From: Ga0074139 sp046336825
GTDB lineage: Bacteria > Bdellovibrionota > Bdellovibrionia > Bdellovibrionales > Bdellovibrionaceae
Assembly: GCA_046336825.1 (NCBI GenBank)
Contig: JBKDFX010000114.1
Span: 1-6,042, forward strand
DNA length: 6,042 nt
Direction: 5' to 3'
Shown: piece after piece, positions 1 to 5,888 of the stretch
How positions within the stretch are numbered: the first letter of the stretch is position 1
Layout of the letters: every line of letters begins with the position of its first letter
Program-made: the position numbers and the translations under genes
Notes under the pieces: model-generated
Seen by the model: the letters and a program-made list of their open reading frames with translations, nothing else
The model's database searches: none
What the model was told of the DNA's origin: nothing

Positions 1-174
1 AAGGCCTGGAGCCGGTGTGGCACAACCGGGTTTACGAATGCGCACGGTGAAGGCTTGAGAAGTCGCGTTCACGGGACTTCCTCCGTCCTCCACATAGCCT
101 TCGTAGCGCAATTGAACCTGCGACCAAGCCAAAGATGAAAATAAAAGGACTGCTATCAACGTCCAAGTGTGCAC
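1..174 (-). CDS. N-terminus of secreted, probably surface/adhesin-type protein (truncated by window edge)
   Basis: Only the first 58 codons are present; the rest lies left of the window. The start is the GTG at 174-172, which has AGGAG 9 nt upstream and an in-frame TAA at 183-181, so no earlier start is possible. Residues 1-18 form a Sec signal peptide (hydrophobic core LIAVLLFSSLAW), with likely cleavage after AWS and before QVQ. The mature start, with LRYEGYVEDGGSPVN, then FTVRIRKPGC, resembles the N-terminal beta domain that opens many large secreted Bdellovibrio surface proteins (a 'YQG...DG.P...F.V.I..P.G.C' pattern, as in fibre/adhesin-type MAT proteins). That match is from memory of the family, not from a search. 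The DNA is GC-richer (about 55% by hand count) than most of the window. Full length and function cannot be judged from this fragment. Confidence 0.8.
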   Translation of the reverse strand, partial: MHTWTLIAVLLFSSLAWSQVQLRYEGYVEDGGSPVNATSQAFTVRIRKPGCATPAPGL

Positions 175-297
175 AGCGGTTTACTCCTGATGGAGTTCTT
201 ATCGACATAGGGCCTGAAAATCTTGATGAATCACAGAAAGGATCAAATCTTCCCTTGTTTAAATTCAATTGGCCCAACAATTGTATCATTTTGAAAC
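175..297. promoter_or_regulatory. Divergent intergenic region with weak candidate promoter for the plus-strand gene
   Basis: This stretch lies between two divergent starts and must hold control signals for both. On the plus strand TATCAT at 284-289 matches the sigma70 -10 box at five of six positions and would start transcription near 296, almost at the GTG at 298; no convincing -35 was found. The hexamer CAATTG occurs at 266-271 and again at 278-283, a 12-bp centre spacing just upstream of that -10, which could be an operator or chance. No clear promoter was found for the minus-strand gene. Confidence 0.3.
184..188 (-). promoter_or_regulatory. Ribosome binding site deciding the GTG start at 174
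   Basis: AGGAG on the minus strand, followed by 9 nt and then GTG. It selects this frame over the overlapping open frame covering 32-319 on the same strand. Confidence 0.75.
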
Positions 298-1635
298 GTG
301 GAACGTAGCTGGTGCCCAATTCAAATTAAAAGCGCATTCAATTGCCTGGTATTGTCAATACTTTTGACATTACCAAGCTTTTTCGCGCAAGCGGAAATGA
401 AGCTTCCACTGCCACTTAAAAAATGGATGGCCTATGAGGCTGCCACCAATCGAAATGTGGATCCTAGCAAAATTTATGTTCTTCAAAATTTTCAAAATTC
501 AGCCTTTTCTCCTGAGCAAGCTCAAACTTTTACTGTGAAATCCTACTGGATCAGTGCCTCTGAGGCGACTTCATTTCGGGCTGGGAATTCTGAACTTCCT
601 CAAATGTTTGTGGATTTAAAAAAGAAAAAACTTTTGCTTCTGGTTCACCCTGAATCTGTGGGCTTTTACGAAAAACTTATTCAAAAGGCGCAAGTTGGCC
701 CAGAATTTTGGGCTCAAAGCACGGCCAGTTCTCGAACTTTATTAGTCAGCCCTAAAACACATCCACAAATGTTTTTTTTCGCCAAGCTCAGCTTGGACAA
801 GGAAGTGGCGGGAGTGGTCAGAACCATTCCCCGCGGTGAAGTGGCTAGAAGTTTGGGTGTTACACAAATTTTAGATACCATTGGTAAAGAATTGCCAAAA
901 GGGTTTCACTATTTGCCTGAGGTTTTTGGGCTTATGCCCCATGGAATGGATCGCGGTGGAATGATCATTCGAGAAATTCCCGAGGCCATTCTTAATGGCC
1001 AAATGGATGTCATGCCTGTCTTTTCGATGTTCACTAAACAACAGGATGGAACAATTCCCATGCTCACCATGAGCGCATCTGAAAAGCAGCCTTTAAGTTC
1101 TTGGTTGCAACAAAGATTTTTAAATCCCTTTTCGCAGATGTACTGGGATTGGACCCTGAGGCACCATCTTGCTATTGAGGCCCATGCTCAGAATTTTTTA
1201 ATGGTCATTAAAGACGGACAACCCAATGGTGAGTTTGTATTTCGTGATTTTGGGGGGTTTAACTTCAATCTTCAATCGAGAGTTCGTCTGGGACTGCCCC
1301 TTCCCGAGTCACTTCCCATTTTGACAAATCTTGAGAACGATTATCACCAAAAGTTCTATAAAGACGCCGTCAAAGATGGAATCAAAACTTTTTTTGAGGG
1401 AGGCGTTCTGTATGGAATCTCCAAAGTAAGCGAACATATGGATCAAAAAATGAGCTATCAAGATTTAAAAAATTTATTCAGGTCCACTTTGTCTGTTCAA
1501 GCCAAAAAGTTTGGAGTCAAATTTTCACCCTTTGATGAAAACTATCTTTTTTTGGATCAAGTCACCAATGAAGATTCAGTAGTTCATTCTAACCAAACAC
1601 TTCAAAAATCTTGCCGGTCAAAAGTTGCGAGATAA
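298..1635 (+). CDS. Exported protein with IucA/IucC (NIS siderophore synthetase)-like C-terminal motifs
   Basis: 445 residues from GTG at 298. An in-frame TGA at 292-294 rules out an earlier start, and no Shine-Dalgarno is visible. Residues 1-32 look like a Sec signal peptide (basic n-region with R3 and K11, core LVLSILLTLPSFF, cleavage after AQA). The mature part carries, in order, motifs I recognise from NIS synthetases: TASSRT at 142-147, KLSL at 163-166, RTI at 175-177, IIREIP at 223-228, EAHAQN at 294-299 and RDFGG at 316-320. In that family these residues line the ATP and carboxylate pocket that adenylates citrate-type substrates. The usual proteins are about 600 residues and cytosolic. 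Here only about 110 mature residues precede TASSRT, and the HPxHPxxK motif of the normal N-terminal half was not found. It may therefore be a repurposed or non-siderophore relative. An alternative start, ATG at 397, would give a protein without a signal peptide but has only a poor RBS. The gene is convergent with the next one and shares its terminator. Confidence 0.75.
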   Translation: MERSWCPIQIKSAFNCLVLSILLTLPSFFAQAEMKLPLPLKKWMAYEAATNRNVDPSKIYVLQNFQNSAFSPEQAQTFTVKSYWISASEATSFRAGNSELPQMFVDLKKKKLLLLVHPESVGFYEKLIQKAQVGPEFWAQSTASSRTLLVSPKTHPQMFFFAKLSLDKEVAGVVRTIPRGEVARSLGVTQILDTIGKELPKGFHYLPEVFGLMPHGMDRGGMIIREIPEAILNGQMDVMPVFSMFTKQQDGTIPMLTMSASEKQPLSSWLQQRFLNPFSQMYWDWTLRHHLAIEAHAQNFLMVIKDGQPNGEFVFRDFGGFNFNLQSRVRLGLPLPESLPILTNLENDYHQKFYKDAVKDGIKTFFEGGVLYGISKVSEHMDQKMSYQDLKNLFRSTLSVQAKKFGVKFSPFDENYLFLDQVTNEDSVVHSNQTLQKSCRSKVAR

Positions 1636-1647
1636 ATTAATTCTCGC
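1627..1647. terminator. Bidirectional hairpin terminator between convergent genes
   Basis: GCGAGA at 1627-1632 pairs perfectly with TCTCGC at 1642-1647 around a 9-nt AT-rich loop; U-G and U-A pairs can extend it by two. The plus-strand stop TAA (1633-1635) and the minus-strand stop (TTA at 1637-1639) both lie in the loop, so the stem uses coding sequence of both genes. Downstream T-runs are short: TTT on the plus side and TTTT on the minus side. Efficiency is therefore uncertain. Confidence 0.55.
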
Positions 1648-1978
1648 GAATTTCACAATCATAGGTGCAGCGAGTGCTGCAGTTAACAAAGCTGGCCACT
1701 CCCGGCTGTAGAAACAAAGGACTGCAATACTTGTTGCAAAATCCAAAGAAATTTAAATAACCATTCTTCATTCGACATTGAATATCCAAATCTCGTTTAG
1801 CAGCGAATTCACTTTGGTCTTCGATTTGTCGGTAACACATTTGCGCAAAGGCATCTCCCTGGCAGTAACCGCTCGAATACCCCGTGGCTGTTAGACTTTC
1901 TACTTTTCGAGCTAAGCTGACCGAAGAAACCAATTGGGAAAAAAGAATTAAAATAGTGGTATAAAAAAGAATTTTCAT
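1637..1978 (-). CDS. Small secreted cysteine-rich protein, function unknown
   Basis: 113 residues starting at ATG 1978-1976. I do not recognise the family. Residues 1-23 are a clear Sec signal peptide (K2, core ILFYTTILILFSQLV, cleavage probably after SLA), leaving a mature chain of about 90 residues. The mature part has eight cysteines (C39, C48, C68, C81, C85, C100, C104, C108), an even number that would allow four disulfides in the periplasm or outside. The spacings CxxxC at 81-85, 100-104 and 104-108 are compact. Several aromatic residues (YLNFFGF) lie between them. There is no Shine-Dalgarno ahead of the ATG, but a sigma70-like promoter lies at the right distance for a leaderless message. 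It follows the caspase-like gene by 49 bp on the same strand, so read-through from that operon is also possible. It ends 1 bp from the stop of the convergent gene. Confidence 0.8.
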   Translation of the reverse strand: MKILFYTTILILFSQLVSSVSLARKVESLTATGYSSGYCQGDAFAQMCYRQIEDQSEFAAKRDLDIQCRMKNGYLNFFGFCNKYCSPLFLQPGVASFVNCSTRCTYDCEIREN

Positions 1979-1984
1979 ACAATA

Positions 1985-2013
1985 ACGCTACTGATTTCTA
2001 CAAAACGAGTCAA
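1985..2013 (-). promoter_or_regulatory. Candidate sigma70-type promoter for the Cys-rich protein gene
   Basis: On the minus strand TTGACT (2013-2008; five of six to TTGACA) is followed by a 17-nt spacer and TAGCGT (1990-1985; three of six to TATAAT). The predicted start point falls at about 1978, the A of the ATG, consistent with a leaderless transcript and with the missing Shine-Dalgarno. A run of seven G (2020-2014) directly precedes the -35. The weak -10 limits confidence. Confidence 0.35.
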
Positions 2014-2027
2014 CCCCCCCTTGAAAA

Positions 2028-3086
2028 TTACAATTTCCACAATCGACAGGGGTGGTTTTCTCGAGATTGAATCTTTTCATACCAATGACGATAAAGTTGT
2101 CTTTCGATAAAAAAGTGCTGAATTAAGCTTTTACTTTTAAAATTTTCCATTTCATCAAAAGTGATTGAATTCTTTTTGTACTGTTCCTGCTTTTCCTGAG
2201 TCACTTTTCTGATATCCAAAAGTTGAGTTATAAATTTTTTCAACTGTGAATCTTCATTTAAAAAATCCCATCTTTCGATATCAATGTCATAAAGTTTTAA
2301 CAATCTCGAATGAATTTCACAGGAGGAACAGTAGAGATATTTTTTATGTGGGAATTGATTCAAGCCCTGAAGAGCCAATTGAAATTTAATAATTGAATTT
2401 TCTGGAGTCGAGATTTCTGGACTGGAAAAATCGTCAAATTTTAATCGAGCACTTAAAAATGAAGTTTCAAAATCATGACCTTTGAAAAACTCTCGAGCTA
2501 AAGCCTGTGCAAAATGGCTGTAACTGAATTCCTGCGACGAACTGGCGGATATAACGCAGGTGTTTTTTGAAGCTAAATCCAGCGTGGCTCCTGAATAACA
2601 GCCCAGATCCAGGATGGCGAAGGGTATTTGATGAAACTCGAGAGCTTTTTGTAATTCCTGGATTAAATTTAAATCCACAGTCTTTTTTCTTAAAGAATCA
2701 CTGGCCATCACTTGATGAGTCTTAATCTCTTTTTCCGGAGGCAATCCATGACTTGAAACAATCAATAAAACTCGACTTAATGATTTGATTTCAAGCAATA
2801 GTTTTTCAATTTCTTGTGATACGTTCTGCGAATTAAATTCTCTATTATCGTTAGGACCTAATTCTTGGTTGACTAAATATTCAGTTTTGGAATGTCCCCA
2901 TCCAAACAAGGGCCGAACTTGCCAACCCCTAGCCATAAGACCTGGGACAAAAGCCCGAAAATCGGAGTCAAAAATTGTGGACTCTCGTTGGAACAGCTCT
3001 CCTCCAGCACCCCAAAACAACGCCACATTTTTGGCGAAGACCGTTTGTGAAAAGACCAGCAGTAAACTGATAAATTGGACTCTCAT
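2028..3086 (-). CDS. Secreted caspase-like (clan CD) cysteine peptidase
   Basis: 352 residues from ATG 3086-3084. This start is chosen over the in-frame TTG at 3119 because it begins exactly at a Sec signal peptide (MRVQFISLLLVFSQTVFA, cleavage before KNV) and forms a TGATG overlap with the upstream stop. The chain shows the clan CD dyad: a hydrophobic strand VLLIV followed by SSHG with H113, and AILDLGCYSG with C163, then a further strand (CVISASSS, 177-184) as in caspases, metacaspases and legumain-type enzymes. These proteases cleave after specific P1 residues; the specificity here cannot be read from sequence. The C-terminal 130 residues are charged and helical with a CSSC pair at 253-256, and I recognise no domain there. 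The gene is notably AT-rich toward its 3' end. It is the second gene of a coupled pair with the PLD-HAD gene, so the products should be made together and exported. Confidence 0.75.
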   Translation of the reverse strand: MRVQFISLLLVFSQTVFAKNVALFWGAGGELFQRESTIFDSDFRAFVPGLMARGWQVRPLFGWGHSKTEYLVNQELGPNDNREFNSQNVSQEIEKLLLEIKSLSRVLLIVSSHGLPPEKEIKTHQVMASDSLRKKTVDLNLIQELQKALEFHQIPFAILDLGCYSGATLDLASKNTCVISASSSQEFSYSHFAQALAREFFKGHDFETSFLSARLKFDDFSSPEISTPENSIIKFQLALQGLNQFPHKKYLYCSSCEIHSRLLKLYDIDIERWDFLNEDSQLKKFITQLLDIRKVTQEKQEQYKKNSITFDEMENFKSKSLIQHFFIERQLYRHWYEKIQSRENHPCRLWKL

Positions 3087-3088
3087 CA
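3084..3088 (-). promoter_or_regulatory. TGATG stop-start overlap coupling two genes
   Basis: The TGA stop of the PLD-HAD gene (3088-3086) shares its A with the ATG of the peptidase gene (3086-3084). Only a weak AGG lies 7 nt upstream of the ATG, so translation of the peptidase probably depends on ribosomes finishing the upstream gene. Confidence 0.8.
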
Positions 3089-5761
3089 AGAGGCCTGCAT
3101 TCGAAGTGCGGCTCGGCAAGAACCGGGGGCACTGACTCCTCGCAATTTTTGATGCCCTGGCTTGACCTGGTTCATAGGAATGGCCGGTTTACCTTCTGTA
3201 TAGGGAGTGTACTGAATATCAATTTTCATACTGGGCCAGCGATTTTTTTCACTGATAAGGACTTTTCTCATCTTTTCAATGTTGGCCAAATCATCATCCA
3301 TAAAAATCCATTCTTTCACACCAATTTTAAGTAGGAAATCTAAAAGTCTTACCATCACTGCGGCCTTTTCAGCTGCAGGATCAGCTGATTTACCTACGGC
3401 ATAGATGTTCATATCTTTTGGGAGAAAGTATTTTTTTCCTGTTTTTTGGGTGTAATACTCAAGTAATTTTTTGAGACCCTCGAGAATTTCTTCTCTCTCA
3501 TGTCCACGGGCGGTGATGATCGTGACAAGATCTGCAGTCTCTTTCGTTTTCAACTGCTGCATAAAAAGATCTGTTTGCTTTGTCTTCCACTTACTTTCAT
3601 CACCACTTTCAAGAGCTTTTACCATATCTTTAACAAAATGTTTTTCTGGTGTGGTTCGAAAATGTTCAAAAGAATTGGGAGTTGTTCGCACTTCATAATC
3701 AGCCCACTCACCTGAAAGCCCAAGTTGACCACGAATTTCAGCAAATTCAGTAGTTGAGACTTCTCTTTTTTCGCCGGGTTTTGATTTGCTGAAAAGAATG
3801 ATTTTAGTGTCGAGCCGCATGATCGTATCATCAAAATCAAAACTCAAAACTTTTGTAATAGGCTTTCTGATGGGAATGGTACCATCATTGAAGACCTGCT
3901 CACCCTCGACGAGAATTTGCACACCTTCAATAATCAGCTGATTCATTTCTGCTTTGCTAATTCCAGGCCGCCACAACAAACGATCGATCAACATGGCTTT
4001 TTCATAGTGACGGGCCTGAGCCAAACCCAGAATATGGGCAATATTTAAAAAATGTCTGAGTTTTATTTCACTGCCGTAGCCTCTGGGAACTCTATTTTCA
4101 TACCAGGCAAAGAATTTTAAAAACTGCTGAAGCCTAGCCGTTCGAATTTCTTGACTGATTTTTCTGGATTGGTTGGTTTCAATTTTTGAAACTTCAATGA
4201 GCAACTCTCGAACAGTATCAAATTTACGCTCCAAGGAAGCTTTCTCTAATTTTTCTGCTATTTCTAAAGGAACTTCTAAATCCGTGAGCCCAAAAACGTG
4301 AGCCAAAGCATTACGAATACTAGCTCGAATGGCAGGCACAGCCCATTGAGGTTGAGTTTCGGCCACTTGTCTTACACTCAGCTCAACCGCCTCATAAAGC
4401 CAAGAACCCTGGCGAAGAGAAATTTCACTTTGTGATTCTGCATTGGCTGAGTTGTTACTCAGATTAAAGGATCCCGTGAATAAAAGTTGTAAAGGTTCAC
4501 CACTGGACTTTTTTAATTTGAATAAGCTAGTTTTGTCGTGCCAGACATGTCTTGCCGTGGGCGGCCCTTCTTGGCTGTACTCGACGCGAATTTCTCCGGT
4601 GATGGGATCAAGGGCAGGCCTTTGATAAATATAAGTTTCAATTCGTCGATAAAGATCTGGAGAAAATCCATCCATACCTCGACCAAACTGAGTGACCGTT
4701 TTGATTCCTTCAAATATGGCAGCCAATCCCCAACCTTTGAGCTCAGCAAAACGATCATCGGCCACCACAAAAAGTCGGGATTGCTTATTGGTTTCCATGG
4801 CTTTTTCGAGGGCTTCTGTAAATCCTCGATGGGTGATCACAAAATGAGAAAGAGTCCCATCAATCAATCTATTTTGAGTGATGGCCTCAACGATTCGATT
4901 GTTAGGGTTTAATTTTCCATTGGTGTAGGCCAGTTCATGATAGGTTCCGTCTTGGTAAACAATTCGCTTGCGAGCCTTGAGTGGAATTTCAGAGGTGGGC
5001 TTTCCCTCGGAATAGACTTTTATTAAATCCTGAACATGCTCATAATACTCTTGAATAACTAAATCATCGGTTATTTTAAATACTCGGTTGTAGCGCGGGT
5101 TGGCGGCTAAATTTCCTGTGCCCTTATAAAGAGTATTCGTTTTTCCCACCCGTATCAAAGTGGCCTTTTCATGCATAATAGGTGTGCGATCTTCTGGATC
5201 AGGTGAGTTATAAACCGGTTGTGAAAAGATGTCCCGCCCGATTTGAAAACCTGAATCAATCAAATTGGCGAGCCAGCTGGAATGATTGTCACCACCTTTT
5301 GGGATCTTGTAGCGTGAAATATCACTGGTCCATTTTTCTTCGGGTTGAAAATCCACTTTTACAATGGGATTAAAATCAGAAATGACGGTGGTCTTGATGC
5401 CTGCTTTTTTAGCTGCGATAAGCACTTCATCCACTCTTTTATCACCCATGGTGTAGCGAACCAAAATGATTTCTTTTTCAGAATTAGGCACTGATTGATT
5501 TCTAATGGCTTCCCACATGGCTTCCACTTCGATGGCTACAAAGTCCTGACGAAATTCGAGTCGACCTTTCAGACGATCAGGGATTTCAACGGGCTCAGCG
5601 GTGACATACATTTTTTCGATTCCAGCATCAGAACTACTCAAGGGACTTGCAACATCAATGATGGGCGGAAGAGGGCGAACGGCCCTAGCCGATGATGAAT
5701 CAGACTGAGCTTTGACTATCAGTGAGCTCAGCAAAAGTGCATAAAATAAGACTTTATTCAT
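3086..5761 (-). CDS. Exported phospholipase D/nuclease-like protein fused to a HAD phosphatase domain
   Basis: 891 residues from ATG 5761-5759, which has AAGGAG 6 nt upstream; a TTG two codons earlier is too close to that site. A Sec signal peptide occupies residues 1-18 (core VLFYALLLSSLIV, cleavage after KA). Residues about 60-460 are a two-motif PLD-superfamily enzyme. The first HxK is H197-E-K199 with GTGN at 214-217; the second is H408-D-K410 with GSFNLSNNSANAE at 430-442, close to secreted Nuc-type endonucleases and cardiolipin-synthase-like proteins. The aspartate usually five residues after the motif lysine is replaced in both copies (R204, K415). Residues about 460-635 are a helical linker. 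Residues about 637-860 are a HAD hydrolase: DFDDT (D642 nucleophile, D644), IITARG (T750), K799 in AEKAAVM and MDDD (822-824). Expected chemistry is phosphodiester cleavage followed by phosphate removal, outside the cytoplasm; the substrate (nucleic acid or phospholipid) is unknown. It is the first gene of a coupled pair with the caspase-like peptidase. Confidence 0.85.
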   Translation of the reverse strand: MNKVLFYALLLSSLIVKAQSDSSSARAVRPLPPIIDVASPLSSSDAGIEKMYVTAEPVEIPDRLKGRLEFRQDFVAIEVEAMWEAIRNQSVPNSEKEIILVRYTMGDKRVDEVLIAAKKAGIKTTVISDFNPIVKVDFQPEEKWTSDISRYKIPKGGDNHSSWLANLIDSGFQIGRDIFSQPVYNSPDPEDRTPIMHEKATLIRVGKTNTLYKGTGNLAANPRYNRVFKITDDLVIQEYYEHVQDLIKVYSEGKPTSEIPLKARKRIVYQDGTYHELAYTNGKLNPNNRIVEAITQNRLIDGTLSHFVITHRGFTEALEKAMETNKQSRLFVVADDRFAELKGWGLAAIFEGIKTVTQFGRGMDGFSPDLYRRIETYIYQRPALDPITGEIRVEYSQEGPPTARHVWHDKTSLFKLKKSSGEPLQLLFTGSFNLSNNSANAESQSEISLRQGSWLYEAVELSVRQVAETQPQWAVPAIRASIRNALAHVFGLTDLEVPLEIAEKLEKASLERKFDTVRELLIEVSKIETNQSRKISQEIRTARLQQFLKFFAWYENRVPRGYGSEIKLRHFLNIAHILGLAQARHYEKAMLIDRLLWRPGISKAEMNQLIIEGVQILVEGEQVFNDGTIPIRKPITKVLSFDFDDTIMRLDTKIILFSKSKPGEKREVSTTEFAEIRGQLGLSGEWADYEVRTTPNSFEHFRTTPEKHFVKDMVKALESGDESKWKTKQTDLFMQQLKTKETADLVTIITARGHEREEILEGLKKLLEYYTQKTGKKYFLPKDMNIYAVGKSADPAAEKAAVMVRLLDFLLKIGVKEWIFMDDDLANIEKMRKVLISEKNRWPSMKIDIQYTPYTEGKPAIPMNQVKPGHQKLRGVSAPGSCRAALRMQAS

Positions 5762-5767
5762 CCTCAA

Positions 5768-5773
5768 CTCCTT
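5768..5773 (-). promoter_or_regulatory. Ribosome binding site for the PLD-HAD gene
   Basis: AAGGAG on the minus strand, 6 nt from the ATG at 5761. It fixes the start at 5761 rather than at the TTG at 5767, which abuts the site. Confidence 0.8.
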
Positions 5774-5823
5774 GGGCTAATAGAAGTTATGCGAGGTCCA
5801 AGCCAGGCTGGAAAGCCGATGGA

Positions 5824-5852
5824 ATTGAATTTAGTTCATAACTCTGTCTCAA
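5824..5852 (-). promoter_or_regulatory. Candidate promoter of the PLD-HAD/peptidase operon
   Basis: On the minus strand TTGAGA (5852-5847; five of six to the -35 consensus), a 17-nt spacer and TTCAAT (5829-5824; four of six to the -10). Transcription would begin near 5817, giving a leader of about 55 nt before the ATG at 5761. The -35 is overlapped by the inverted repeat at 5842-5864. The call rests on pattern and position only. Confidence 0.3.
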
Positions 5853-5864
5853 AGTTAGACAGGG
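5842..5864. repeat. Inverted repeat, possible operator
   Basis: CTGTCT at 5844-5849 and AGACAG at 5857-5862 are exact reverse complements around a 7-nt loop; one G-U and one G-C pair extend the stem to eight. No T-run follows on either strand, so it is not a typical terminator. It covers the candidate -35 of the minus-strand operon, the position expected of a repressor site. Confidence 0.4.
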
Positions 5865-5888
5865 TGCCGATGATCAGCTTTTAAAATT

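Noticed and set aside
32..319. Open minus-strand frame of 95 codons overlapping the left-edge gene
   Set aside because: It lacks a signal peptide and a placed RBS and overlaps the GTG-started frame at 174, which has AGGAG and a proper signal peptide.
3087..3119. Extended TTG start for the caspase-like gene
   Set aside because: It would place 11 polar residues before the signal peptide and lacks an RBS; the ATG at 3086 forms a TGATG coupling.
2785..3135. Plus-strand 116-codon frame opposite the peptidase gene
   Set aside because: Antisense shadow of the signal peptide and N-terminal region of the peptidase; composition not protein-like.
3149..3840. Several short frames opposite or inside the HAD region
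   Set aside because: The HAD motifs define the real frame; these have no independent support.
4513..4912. Overlapping open frames on both strands inside the PLD domain
   Set aside because: They lie opposite or out of frame to conserved PLD motifs, with no RBS or recognisable protein features.
2028..5761. Intracellular antiphage or abortive-infection system (caspase plus PLD nuclease)
   Set aside because: Both proteins carry Sec signal peptides and there is no sensor or nucleotide-signalling gene, so a cytosolic defence system is not supported.
5762..5767. TTG start two codons upstream of the PLD-HAD ATG
   Set aside because: It directly abuts the AAGGAG site, leaving no spacing; the ATG at 5761 has ideal spacing.
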